NCBI RefSeq assembly: GCF_011046895.1
Contig: NZ_CP049250.1
Coordinates: forward strand, 2,330,501 to 2,394,500
Source: Rhizobium rhizoryzae
Lineage (GTDB): Bacteria > Pseudomonadota > Alphaproteobacteria > Rhizobiales > Rhizobiaceae
Reading direction: 5' to 3'
DNA: 64,000 bases
The notes below the pieces were generated by a model, which was not told the origin of the DNA, ran no database searches, and saw only the letters and a program-made list of their open reading frames with translations. Below are positions 1 to 7,956 of this stretch, piece by piece (position 1 is the first letter of the stretch; every line of letters begins with the position of its first letter). A program made the translations under genes and the position numbers.

Positions 1-2442
1 AAGAAGGGCTGGAGCGATGTCGTTCTCATCGAGCGGAAGGAGCTGACGTCCGGCTCCACCTGGCACGCCGCCGGTCTGCTGCCTCTGTTCAACCTGTCCT
101 ATTCGGTCGGCCAGCTGCACAAGTATTCGGTCCGTTTCTACGAGGAGCTGCAGGAAGAGACCGGCATGAATGTCGGTTTTGCGAAAGTCTCCAACATTCG
201 TCTCGCCCGGACAAAGGATCGCTGGGACGAGTACATGTATTATGCGGGCATCGCCGAAACGATCGGGGTCAAGGTCAACATTCTGACACCGGAACAGGTG
301 AAGGAAGTCTGGCCGCTCTGTGAGACCGAGGGGTTGCTCGGTGCAATCCAGCATCCGGACGACGGCTACATCCAGCCAGCAGATCTGACACAGGCACTTG
401 CCAAGGGCGCGCGTGATCGCGGTGCCACGATCTACCGCAACACGACCGTCACGGGTATCGAGCAGCAGGCGGATGGCCTGTGGAAGGTGACGACCGACAA
501 GGGTGAAATCACCGCCGAGCACATCATCTCCTGCACCGGCTCGTTTGCTTGCAAGACGGGTGAGATGGTCGGCATCAACATTCCGGTCATTCCGGTCGAG
601 CACCAGTACATTGTCACAGAACCGCATCCGGCCATCCAGGAGCGGCGCAAGCAAGGCCTGCCGGAAATGGGGGTTTTGCGCGAATCCGATTCCGCCTGGT
701 ATATGCGCGAGGAGGCGGGTGGCCTCATCCTCGGACCTTACGAGGTGGGTGCTCCGGTCTGTTATGTCGATGGTCCTTCCGACCAGAGCGAATACGAACT
801 GTTTCAGGAAGATCTCGACCGCCTGATGCCGCACATCGAAACGGCAATTGCCCGTGTGCCGGCCTTCGGCGAAGTGGGCATCAAGAAGGTCTATAACGGC
901 GCCATCGCCTACACGCCTGATGGCAATCCGATTGTCGGGCCGGCTCCGGGCCTCAAGAATTTCTGGCTGAACGAAGGCCACTCCTTCGGTATCACGGCGG
1001 CAGGCGGTGCTGGCTGGCAGTTGGCCGAGTGGATCGTGGATGGCGAGCCGACCGTGGATCTCATGGGCGTGGACCCGCGCCGTTTCGGTCCCTATGCGAC
1101 GGAAGGCTATCTTATCGCTAAGAACGAAGAGGCCTATGCCAACGTCTTCACCATGCACTATCCGGATGAGGAGCGTGCCGCCGCCCGTCCGCTGAAGACG
1201 ACACCGATCTACGATCGGCTCAAGAAGCTGGGGGGCGTCTTCGGTTCGCTCTACGGCTGGGAACGCGCAAACTGGTATGCTCCGGAAGGTTATGAACTGC
1301 CGGAGAGCGAGAAGGGTGTCGGCGCGGATGTCATCACCAACCACAATTACGCAGCCCCGCTCGAAGACGGTCGGTACGTCGAAAAGTGGTCCTTCCGCCG
1401 GTCGAACTATTGGGAGCATGTGGGCAACGAGGTGAAGAATGTCACCACGAATGTCGGTGTGCTGGATATGTCGCCCTTCGCCAAGATCGAGGTCTCAGGG
1501 CCGGGCGCTCGCAACTGGCTCGAAAGCATCTTCGCCAACGCCATTCCAAAGAAGCGGGGCCGCATCACGCTCGCGCACATCCTGACGCCTGCGGGCGGAG
1601 TTCGTGCCGAGTTCACGATCTATGAATGGGCACCAGGACGCTTCTACATGGTATCTGCCGGCGGCCTGGAGGCGCATGACCACGATCTGTTGCACCGACT
1701 TGCTCCGCATGATGGCTCTGTCGTTCTTCAGCCGATCACGCAGAAATATGGCGTTCTGGTTCTGGCAGGCCCGAAATCCCGCCAGTTGTTGAAGAAGCTG
1801 ACCCGCACCAGCCTCGAGAACAAGGATTTCCCTTGGCTCACAGGCAAGCAGATCTCCGTTGGCGTTGCGACGGCACATGCGCTGCGCGTGAACTTTGTCG
1901 GTGAATTGGGTTGGGAATTGCATCATCCCATCGAGATGCAGGCCTACATCTTTGACAAACTCATGGAGGCCGGTGCCGAATTCGGCATCAAGCCGTTCGG
2001 TATTCGTGCCATGGTTTCCATGGCGGTCGAGAAGTCCTATCGCAACATGGGGCGCGAGCTTTCCATCGAATACAATGCGTATGAATCCGGGCTTGACCGC
2101 TTCATCAAGCCAGAGAAGAGCTTCATAGGCCGGGACGCTGTCGTCGCCTACAAGGAAAACGGCGTGAAGTGGGTATTCAGCACTCTGGAGGTGAAGGGCA
2201 CGACGGATGTCGATGCGCGCGGCTCCGAGGCGATCTACGATCAGTCTGGCGAACTGGTAGGGCGCGTGACCAGCGGTGGCTACGGCTGGCGCGTCGGAAA
2301 ATCGCTCGCACTTGCCATGCTGAAGCCGTCTCACTCTGACCTGGGTACCCAGCTGAAAGTGAAGATTCTTGGCACAGTCTATGAGGCGGCAGTCGTTGGT
2401 GAGAGCCCGTTTGATCCGGATAATGCCGTCTTGCGCGCCTGA
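1..2442 (+). CDS. Dimethylglycine/sarcosine dehydrogenase-type FAD oxidoreductase with GcvT C-terminus (5' end missing)
   Basis: The frame is open from base 1 to a TGA at 2440, giving 813 visible residues. The family is a little over 800 residues, so probably only the first 20-30, with the GxGxxG FAD loop, lie outside the window. The visible N-terminus has STWHAAGLL; the His of this motif carries covalent FAD in characterised dimethylglycine oxidases. A DAO-type FAD domain (to about residue 400) is followed by GCV_T and GCV_T C-terminal folate-binding domains. Known members oxidatively demethylate dimethylglycine or sarcosine and pass the C1 unit to tetrahydrofolate. The exact substrate cannot be read from the sequence. 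A GlxA/AraC-type regulator of the kind that controls betaine catabolism lies about 1 kb downstream on the other strand. Confidence 0.88.
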   Translation, partial: KKGWSDVVLIERKELTSGSTWHAAGLLPLFNLSYSVGQLHKYSVRFYEELQEETGMNVGFAKVSNIRLARTKDRWDEYMYYAGIAETIGVKVNILTPEQVKEVWPLCETEGLLGAIQHPDDGYIQPADLTQALAKGARDRGATIYRNTTVTGIEQQADGLWKVTTDKGEITAEHIISCTGSFACKTGEMVGINIPVIPVEHQYIVTEPHPAIQERRKQGLPEMGVLRESDSAWYMREEAGGLILGPYEVGAPVCYVDGPSDQSEYELFQEDLDRLMPHIETAIARVPAFGEVGIKKVYNGAIAYTPDGNPIVGPAPGLKNFWLNEGHSFGITAAGGAGWQLAEWIVDGEPTVDLMGVDPRRFGPYATEGYLIAKNEEAYANVFTMHYPDEERAAARPLKTTPIYDRLKKLGGVFGSLYGWERANWYAPEGYELPESEKGVGADVITNHNYAAPLEDGRYVEKWSFRRSNYWEHVGNEVKNVTTNVGVLDMSPFAKIEVSGPGARNWLESIFANAIPKKRGRITLAHILTPAGGVRAEFTIYEWAPGRFYMVSAGGLEAHDHDLLHRLAPHDGSVVLQPITQKYGVLVLAGPKSRQLLKKLTRTSLENKDFPWLTGKQISVGVATAHALRVNFVGELGWELHHPIEMQAYIFDKLMEAGAEFGIKPFGIRAMVSMAVEKSYRNMGRELSIEYNAYESGLDRFIKPEKSFIGRDAVVAYKENGVKWVFSTLEVKGTTDVDARGSEAIYDQSGELVGRVTSGGYGWRVGKSLALAMLKPSHSDLGTQLKVKILGTVYEAAVVGESPFDPDNAVLRA

Positions 2443-2468
2443 TCAAGAATTGATTGACCATATTCGGG

Positions 2469-2496
2469 AAAGCGGCCCTCAAAGGCCGCTTTTTTG
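2469..2496 (+). terminator. Rho-independent terminator
   Basis: A 9-bp stem (AAAGCGGCC / GGCCGCTTT) with a 6-nt loop runs into a T-tract, 27 bp after the stop codon of the upstream oxidoreductase. Confidence 0.85.
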
Positions 2497-2588
2497 TTGA
2501 ATTCATCGCCGCTGGTCTTGCGCGCTTAATGTTTCTTCAAGTCCCGATGCTTTAGCCTACTCATAGTCAAGGAGCTAGGGGGCAAACA

Positions 2589-3425
2589 ATGACTTATCTG
2601 GGCGTATCCGGGATGCAGTATACGGGCGAGCAGTTTCCGGATGCTCGAATCATTGTTGCCGAGGACTCGAACGTCTTCACGTCCATGATCCGTCAGCGTC
2701 TGAAGGAAATCTTCGGGATCGAAGCGGAGATCTGCCGGACCTATGAAGACCTCATGATGGCAAACGAGTTGTCGGATGTGCCTGTTACCCTCGCGATATC
2801 CAACATCAATCTGCCAGGCGCCGAAAACGGCGAGGCGCTGAACTATCTCGTCGATCTCAACATCCCAACCATTGTCTTCACCGGCACCTTCCAGGAGCAC
2901 ACACGTGAGAAACTGCTGGCGAAGGACATCGTCGACTACATTCTGAAAGACAATGTCTTCGCGGTCGAAATGCTTGTTGAATCCGTTTGCCGCTTCCTGA
3001 CGAACCATCGTCACCATGTGCTGATCGTGGATGACAGTCCGACAGCGCGCGCACTCCTCTCGACCCGCCTCAAGCGTTACAATTTCCGCGTCAGTGTTGC
3101 CGAAAGCGGATCCAAGGCCATCGATATTCTGAAGAAGAACCCGGATATCGGTCTGGTTGTGACAGACTATAACATGCCCGACATCGATGGGTTCGAACTG
3201 GCCCGGCGCATCCGCTCCGTCCGTGGCTCCCACGAATTGCGCATCATCGGCGTGTCGTCCTCGACGGACCGCCTGCTATCGGCCCGCTTCCTGAAGGCTG
3301 GCGGCAACGACTTCATGTTGAGGCCGTTCATCGACGAAGAATTCTATTGCCGCGTAAACCAGAACCTCGACACGCTTTTGCAGATCAAGTCCCACCAGGC
3401 TGCCGCGCGCCGCAGCGCCGCCTGA
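2589..3425 (+). CDS. Tandem-receiver (REC-REC) response regulator without an output domain
   Basis: 278 residues form two CheY-like receiver domains (about 20-125 and 143-265) and nothing else, as in the D1-D2 half of PleD without GGDEF. REC1 keeps the acidic pair (Glu25, Asp26), Thr98 and Lys120, but the phospho-acceptor position is Asn72 (NINLP) instead of Asp. REC2 has the acidic pair at 148-149 and the acceptor Asp193 (DYNMP), but Arg245 stands where Lys is usual (LRPF). REC1 is therefore probably a pseudo-receiver, and REC2 may be phosphorylated with altered switching. No kinase is adjacent, so the partner is unknown. An AGGAG-like site precedes the ATG. Confidence 0.85.
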   Translation: MTYLGVSGMQYTGEQFPDARIIVAEDSNVFTSMIRQRLKEIFGIEAEICRTYEDLMMANELSDVPVTLAISNINLPGAENGEALNYLVDLNIPTIVFTGTFQEHTREKLLAKDIVDYILKDNVFAVEMLVESVCRFLTNHRHHVLIVDDSPTARALLSTRLKRYNFRVSVAESGSKAIDILKKNPDIGLVVTDYNMPDIDGFELARRIRSVRGSHELRIIGVSSSTDRLLSARFLKAGGNDFMLRPFIDEEFYCRVNQNLDTLLQIKSHQAAARRSAA

Positions 3426-3448
3426 AATTTCAGTAGGGTGAGTTTTAT

Positions 3449-3481
3449 GAGATGGCCGTACCGGCAGGTGCGGCCATTCTC
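3449..3481. terminator. Hairpin between convergent genes, probably bidirectional terminator
   Basis: ATGGCCG (3452-3458) pairs with CGGCCAT (3471-3477) in the 64-bp gap between the response regulator and the convergent GlxA-type gene. There is no strong T-tract on the plus strand. Confidence 0.5.
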
Positions 3482-3489
3482 ATGTCGTC

Positions 3490-4512
3490 TCAAGCCGGAA
3501 CAAGTGTTCGCGGCGTATTCGACACCAGCTTGCGTTCCGCGCGTTCCTGCTGCGGCGAGCGGTTATAGACCTCACGGTAGCATTTCGAAAAATGCGATGC
3601 TGACACGAATCCGCAGGCCACGGCCACTTCCACGATGGGCATCGAGGATTGAACCAGAAGATGCCTTGCGCGGTCGAGGCGGATTTCCAGATAGTAGCGG
3701 GCAGGGGAACGTCCCATTTCCTGGCTGAACAGGCGCTCGATCTGCCGGCGTGAAAGGTCAACACTGTCGGCGATATCAATGAGCGACAATGGTTCCGAAA
3801 GATTGCTCTCCATCAGTTCGATGATCTGCAGAACCTTGTTGTTTTGCACACCCAGTCGCGCGCGCAAGGGAAGCCGCTGACGGTCGTGCGGGTTTCTGAC
3901 GCGATCCGTCAGTTGTTGTTCGCAAACCCGGTTGACCAGCGTCTCGCCGAAGTCCTGGCCAATCAGGTTCAGCATCATATCCAGCGAGGCCGTTCCGCCT
4001 GCGCAGGTGTAGAGATTGCCATCGACCTCATAGAGATCGGCATAGACTTCGGCCTGGGGAAAGGCTTCCGCAAAGCCGGGTAGATTTTCCCAATGGATGG
4101 CGCATCGCTTGCCGTTCAACAGACCGGCCTGCGCCAGCACATGGGCGCCCGTACAGAGGCTGCCAACGGAAACGCCCCGATTGTAGGTTTCTCGCAGGAA
4201 AGCGAAGACGGATTTATTGTTGAAGCTCTCGACATTGATGCCGGAACAGATCAACACCATGCTCGGTCGCTGCTCGCCGCTCAGGTTGCGTCGCTCGTCG
4301 GCCAGCGAAGAATCGACTTCCAATGCAATTCCGCTCGAGGAGTAGACCTTTTGTCCATCAGCGGAGGTCAGGCGCCAGTCATAGGCTTTATATCCCAACA
4401 TCCTGTTGGCAATCCGAAGGGTTTCGACCGCCGCAGAAAACGGAAGAAGTGTAAATTCCGGGATCAGGAAGAAAACCAGCGTACGTTTTTTGACCGGTGG
4501 CTTGATGGTCAT
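3490..4512 (-). CDS. GlxA-family transcriptional regulator (DJ-1/PfpI domain plus AraC HTH)
   Basis: 340 residues. Residues about 10-180 are a DJ-1/PfpI-like domain, with the nucleophile-elbow region SLCTGAHVLAQAGLL. Residues about 220-325 are an AraC-type double helix-turn-helix, with SRRQIERLF and the PARYYLEIRLDRARHLL signature. This architecture is that of GbdR, CdhR and related regulators of glycine betaine, carnitine and dimethylglycine catabolism. Convergence with a dimethylglycine dehydrogenase-type gene about 1 kb away makes a betaine/C1 role plausible but unproven. A perfect 8-bp inverted repeat about 85 bp upstream of the start could be its operator. Confidence 0.85.
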   Translation of the reverse strand: MTIKPPVKKRTLVFFLIPEFTLLPFSAAVETLRIANRMLGYKAYDWRLTSADGQKVYSSSGIALEVDSSLADERRNLSGEQRPSMVLICSGINVESFNNKSVFAFLRETYNRGVSVGSLCTGAHVLAQAGLLNGKRCAIHWENLPGFAEAFPQAEVYADLYEVDGNLYTCAGGTASLDMMLNLIGQDFGETLVNRVCEQQLTDRVRNPHDRQRLPLRARLGVQNNKVLQIIELMESNLSEPLSLIDIADSVDLSRRQIERLFSQEMGRSPARYYLEIRLDRARHLLVQSSMPIVEVAVACGFVSASHFSKCYREVYNRSPQQERAERKLVSNTPRTLVPA

Positions 4513-4597
4513 TGCAGGGGCTCCGTGGCAAGGCGTCTATTCCTCGCGTGAAAGAGGCTGCCTTGAATGTGCTCAATCCGACATTGATACATTCATT

Positions 4598-4618
4598 TGC
4601 GACATGCAAGATGTCGCA
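4598..4618. promoter_or_regulatory. Inverted repeat, candidate operator upstream of the GlxA-type regulator
   Basis: TGCGACAT (4598-4605) and ATGTCGCA (4611-4618) form a perfect 8-bp dyad with a 5-nt spacer in the 5' region of the regulator gene. The symmetry and place suit a regulator site. A hairpin in the mRNA leader is the alternative, and no T-tract follows. Confidence 0.4.
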
Positions 4619-4674
4619 TGAAAGACAGCCTCATCCTCCTGCATATTTGAAAGGCATTCCGATTAAACTCTGTC

Positions 4675-4866
4675 TCAGTTGCCCGTTTGCCAGCCAATAT
4701 CCTTGCGGACGTCCATTGGCAGCGCTTCAAGAATGGCAAGCGCCTTGCGCTTTCTATGGGCCGCGATCAATTCCGAGGCCTTGCCTATGACCGACGCCAG
4801 AAAACTACCGCTTACGCGGTTTGCGGTTATCAATGATGATGCTGAGTGTGAACCTGCGAAAGCCAT
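4675..4866 (-). CDS. DUF1127 (YjiS-like) small protein
   Basis: 63 residues. The C-terminal half has the DUF1127 pattern: a basic helix (RKRKALAILEALP) followed by DVRKDIGW. Family members are small regulatory or RNA-associated proteins, some linked to phosphate or C1 metabolism in alphaproteobacteria, but most have no assigned role. Two ATGs lie 6 bp apart. The second, at 4866, is chosen because AAAGGAG is then 7 nt upstream, while the first nearly touches the ribosome site. Confidence 0.7.
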   Translation of the reverse strand: MAFAGSHSASSLITANRVSGSFLASVIGKASELIAAHRKRKALAILEALPMDVRKDIGWQTGN

Positions 4867-5046
4867 GATCATGCTCCTTTCCGGCTATGCAATGGAAGGA
4901 TGCGCTTATTAAATGCTTTCTACAATTTGATTGTTTTCATCCAACCCATCAAAAATCGTGATGTTGGCCCCAGAAATGATCGAATTGACTATCAGCCGCT
5001 TGAAATGATATCATTATTAATATCAGAATTTCTGAAAGTTATCATA

Positions 5047-5934
5047 ATGAACGGGCCGTTCCGTGCATCCCTGCCGCTTCTCGATAACGATGTGATGAGA
5101 ACGTTTGTCGCGATTGCGGATACCGGAAATTTTTCGACTGCGGCTGAAGTTGTGCTGCGAACGCCTTCTGCAGTCTCGATGCAGATCAAGAAGCTGGAAG
5201 ACCAACTGGGGACTACGCTTTTTCTGAGGGATGCGCGGTCCGTTGCGCTGACGCCTCAGGGCGAGGTCTTGCTGACCTATGCGCGGCGGCTGATCGCTCT
5301 CTCCAATGAGGCAGTATCTCGCTTCATCATGCCGGAGCTTTCCGGCGTGGTCCGGCTTGGCGCGCCGGACGACATTGCGGAGCGTTTGCTGCCGGGCATT
5401 TTGAAGAACTTTGCCTCGAAATTCCCTGGCATCATGGTCGATGTCACGGTCGATGGGAGTGTGCGGCTTCGTCGCCAGATGGAGGAGCAGCGCTTCGATC
5501 TCGTGTTGATGAACAGCGTCTGGCGTCCTCTGCCGACTGAAGGGGAGGTTGTATTCGAGGACAAGCTTGTCTGGGTCGGGGCAAAGTGCGGAACGGCACA
5601 TATGCGTGACCCATTGCCACTATCGATCTGGGAAGATGGTTGCCTCTGGAGGCAGGAGGCGCTGAACAGGCTCGAAGATATGAAGCGCCCGTATCGGATT
5701 GCCTATTTGAGCGCGAATACGATGGCCCAACGTGCCGCCATCGTTTCCGATCTTGCGATTGCTCCGATGGCTCGGTCCTATGTCTCGGATGAGATGGCTA
5801 TCCTGGGGCCAAAGGAGGGGCTTCCAGAACTGATGTCATTCGATGTCAGAATGGTCGTGGCGCCGGACCTCTCCATTCCGGCCAAAGCGGTGGCAGATTC
5901 TATCCGCGAGTCTTATGCCCAGTTGAACGCCTGA
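5047..5934 (+). CDS. LysR-family transcriptional regulator
   Basis: 295 residues from ATG 5047. The N-terminal winged HTH (about 10-70) has the LysR pattern MRTFVAIADTGNFSTAAE, then SAVSMQIKKLEDQLG and LFLRD, followed by a substrate-binding-like effector domain. The frame stays open upstream to 4900, but the extra 49 residues are AT-rich and unlike LysR N-termini, so the later ATG is preferred. Its ribosome site is weak. No adjacent divergent operon reveals a target, so the ligand is unknown. Confidence 0.85.
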   Translation: MNGPFRASLPLLDNDVMRTFVAIADTGNFSTAAEVVLRTPSAVSMQIKKLEDQLGTTLFLRDARSVALTPQGEVLLTYARRLIALSNEAVSRFIMPELSGVVRLGAPDDIAERLLPGILKNFASKFPGIMVDVTVDGSVRLRRQMEEQRFDLVLMNSVWRPLPTEGEVVFEDKLVWVGAKCGTAHMRDPLPLSIWEDGCLWRQEALNRLEDMKRPYRIAYLSANTMAQRAAIVSDLAIAPMARSYVSDEMAILGPKEGLPELMSFDVRMVVAPDLSIPAKAVADSIRESYAQLNA

Positions 5935-5959
5935 CGCTCTCTACATGAGGATGACATTT

Positions 5960-5996
5960 CGGAGCATTCTCGACTTTAGCGACCGAAAATGCTCCG
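5960..5996 (+). terminator. Stem-loop after the LysR gene
   Basis: A perfect 9-bp stem, CGGAGCATT (5960-5968) with AATGCTCCG (5988-5996), lies 26 bp past the LysR stop. The T-tract is poor, so a factor-dependent or repeat-derived hairpin is also possible. Confidence 0.55.
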
Positions 5997-6045
5997 GACG
6001 TCGTTATTCCATCACGAGAGCTTGACTATGCTGCGGACCTGTCCG

Positions 6046-6159
6046 TCACGTGTAGTGAAAAATCGCCACGGAAAAGACGGCGGTAACGGATACAAAGGCC
6101 CAGCCGAGGCGAAACAGCACACGCCGACGATGGTCATTTCCAGTCCAGTCATAATGCAT
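6046..6159 (-). CDS. Possible 37-residue single-span membrane protein
   Basis: An ATG at 6159 opens a 37-codon frame to a TGA at 6046. The product starts MHYDWTGNDHRRR, then one hydrophobic stretch (about residues 14-34, ending FSVAIFHYT). The basic cluster before a single membrane span resembles real small membrane proteins (N-in topology). The ribosome site (GAGG, about 7 nt upstream) is weak and there is no homology evidence. It lies alone in the gap between the LysR and formyltransferase genes. Confidence 0.4.
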   Translation of the reverse strand: MHYDWTGNDHRRRVLFRLGWAFVSVTAVFSVAIFHYT

Positions 6160-6320
6160 TTCTAAAAGCCTCAAATATATGTCGTCACCCCACATCATGC
6201 GGTGTTCGACAGCGTGGATAGGCGTTCTGCCTGACTATCCCTATACTCCCTGCAACCTGCCTGAGACTGACCTGGATCAAGTTTGACAACCGGCTGCAAA
6301 ATTTTGCGAGTTTGAGAGTC

Positions 6321-7097
6321 TTACCAGATTGATTTGGTCACGCCATTGAAAAGATATGTCCACAGGGGCGGCGGAAAACGCAGGCGGGAAGGACCGGATG
6401 GCGCGTAAGGCTTCGCGGTGCCATCAAGGACCGAGGTCAATGTTTGTACCGTAGGAACGATACTGGCGGCGGTGAGCAGCAAGGGGTAGGTCGAGATCGT
6501 ATCGTCTGCTGCCGGTCTTACCCGAACCTCGGCGAGCGTATCGCCGGTATCCGTTCCTGCATCCACATAATGGAGGGTCGCTCCGAAATTGTTTTCGTCA
6601 TTCTCCACGCGTGCCCAGTACCCTCCCATCTGCCCGCGATAGTTCGGGTTTATTCCGGCGTGGAAATTGACGATGGGGCAGGGAATGGCCGCCAGCGTGT
6701 TGCGAGACAGGAGCCGACAAGAGATCGAAAAGAGGAGATCAGGCTTTGCGCGGAGGATGGCGGCGTGCGCATCCGGATCGTTGAGGGATGAGACACGTGT
6801 TACAGGCACGGTCGATAACGGCTGGGATATCAGGCCGTATTGCTCGATGATTTCTTCGGTCCGTTTCTGTGTGATGCGCTTGCCCAGGCGGGATACGATC
6901 ATGGTACCCAATTGCCCAACTGCCTGCAGCCAGCCCAGCCGCCGCGCACGTCGCTTCAGGACATCGGTCTTGCTCTCGTAATTCTCTTGAATCACGGTCA
7001 GGTTGGGAAAGTGGGCGTGGAGAGCGTTGATCATGACCTGCGGATTGAGGCCGCCCGCAGTCAATACAACGAGTCTCGCAGGGTTCGGCGCCGTCAT
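6321..7097 (-). CDS. Formyltransferase-family protein (methionyl-tRNA formyltransferase-like fold)
   Basis: 258 residues. The C-terminal half carries the formyl-transferase catalytic signature: Asn and His in VNFHAGINPNYRG and the Asp in DAGTDTGDTL, matching the Asn-His-Asp triad of 10-formyltetrahydrofolate-dependent enzymes such as GART and Fmt. It lacks the C-terminal tRNA-binding domain of Fmt, so it is not the housekeeping initiator-tRNA enzyme. Sugar-amine or other small-molecule formylation is likelier, but the substrate is unknown. The start is supported by GGAAG upstream. No operon partner is adjacent. Confidence 0.75.
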   Translation of the reverse strand: MTAPNPARLVVLTAGGLNPQVMINALHAHFPNLTVIQENYESKTDVLKRRARRLGWLQAVGQLGTMIVSRLGKRITQKRTEEIIEQYGLISQPLSTVPVTRVSSLNDPDAHAAILRAKPDLLFSISCRLLSRNTLAAIPCPIVNFHAGINPNYRGQMGGYWARVENDENNFGATLHYVDAGTDTGDTLAEVRVRPAADDTISTYPLLLTAASIVPTVQTLTSVLDGTAKPYAPSGPSRLRFPPPLWTYLFNGVTKSIW

Positions 7098-7230
7098 CAG
7101 ATCTTCCGCTCATGTGAATGTCGAAGGGATGTGCAAGCGACGATGGTGCTATCCGTCAAACATATCGTTAACGACGAAAGGATGGCTTCCGGAATATCTG
7201 ACGGGCTTCTGAAAACTGTTTCACTTCACC

Positions 7231-7256
7231 GTGAACCTTTTCACATTCCGCGCGTT
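7231..7256 (+). promoter_or_regulatory. Candidate EcfG-type general stress promoter
   Basis: TGAAC (7232-7236), then 16 nt, then CGTT (7253-7256). This matches the alphaproteobacterial EcfG consensus GGAAC-N16-CGTT with one mismatch. It would place transcription start about 50 nt upstream of the entericidin-like gene. Confidence 0.35.
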
Positions 7257-7313
7257 ACTGCGCCGGAAAACAAAATTTCCGGTTCTGTGTCGTTCAATTC
7301 GGAGACTTTCAAA

Positions 7314-7472
7314 ATGACGCTCAAGACAGTTACGGTTATCGCTGCTCTCATGGCAACCGCCGCTTCGCTCGCATCCTGCGGCAACACGATCCGCGGCGTT
7401 GGCCAGGATGCCGCCAATACCGTGAACGCCACGCAGGACGCCGGTCGCAAGGTAGAGCGCGCCGCTCGCTAA
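7314..7472 (+). CDS. Entericidin A/B-family small lipoprotein
   Basis: 52 residues. A lysine-containing signal peptide with a lipobox ending SLASC gives a lipidated Cys near residue 22. It is followed by the entericidin pattern GNTIRGVGQDAANTV and a Lys/Arg-rich tail. Entericidins are tiny outer-membrane lipoproteins induced in stationary phase or stress in enterobacteria. In rhizobia they are common but little studied. The start is ATG 7314 with GGAG about 10 nt upstream. The candidate EcfG promoter upstream would suit stress induction. Confidence 0.8.
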   Translation: MTLKTVTVIAALMATAASLASCGNTIRGVGQDAANTVNATQDAGRKVERAAR

Positions 7473-7482
7473 ACTTTGAGCC

Positions 7483-7510
7483 GCGGGAGAGGCAGAAAGA
7501 CTTCTCCCGC
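7483..7510 (+). terminator. Hairpin after the entericidin-like gene
   Basis: GCGGGAGA (7483-7490) pairs with TCTCCCGC (7503-7510). It stands between two convergent genes and may serve both. No long T-run follows. Confidence 0.55.
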
Positions 7511-7527
7511 GCATATTCTTTCGAAGA

Positions 7528-7878
7528 TCAGATTTTGGCAGCCGGGTAGGCACGCTGCAAACCGCCGGACTTATTGTAACCCTCACGGAACGCCGTAAAG
7601 GCGGGATGCTGGCTCGATTTCGCAGCCTCGCTCAACCTTATCTGGATCCGGGCGGGTGCCGTTCCCCCGATCCACTCTCCCGTTTTTTGAAGCTTCAGAG
7701 TGTTGAGGAAACGCCCTGCCGCGGCCCGGTCGAGATAAAGATGCAGACCGTCGAGCAGAACGTCGTCCGAGGATGGGTTTTCCATCATCAACTTCAGCCA
7801 GTTCTCATTATCCTGTGTCATGGATGCCAGTGCATCTGCCACATTTTCACGGTTCCCAATGGGCGCCACAGTGCTCAT
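7528..7878 (-). CDS. Hypothetical protein
   Basis: 116 residues from ATG 7878. An in-frame GTG at 7938 would add 20 residues that do not look structured. The product is soluble, with no signal peptide or membrane span. Its middle part, DDVLLDGLHLYLDRAAAGRFLNTL, looks like a folded helical domain. I do not recognise the family. It reads convergently with the entericidin-like gene, and its 5' end lies about 80 bp from the 3' end of the ProX-like gene on the same strand, so the two could be co-transcribed. Confidence 0.55.
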   Translation of the reverse strand: MSTVAPIGNRENVADALASMTQDNENWLKLMMENPSSDDVLLDGLHLYLDRAAAGRFLNTLKLQKTGEWIGGTAPARIQIRLSEAAKSSQHPAFTAFREGYNKSGGLQRAYPAAKI

Positions 7879-7956
7879 GAATATGTTCCGTCTGCATTCT
7901 TTGCCGAATCGAAGCGAAGGATACGGCGAACGATCCACGGCCTCAACATATCGCTC

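Noticed and set aside
4900-5046. Longer N-terminus of the LysR regulator from 4900
   Set aside because: The added 49 residues are AT-rich and unlike LysR N-termini; ATG 5047 places the HTH at its usual position.
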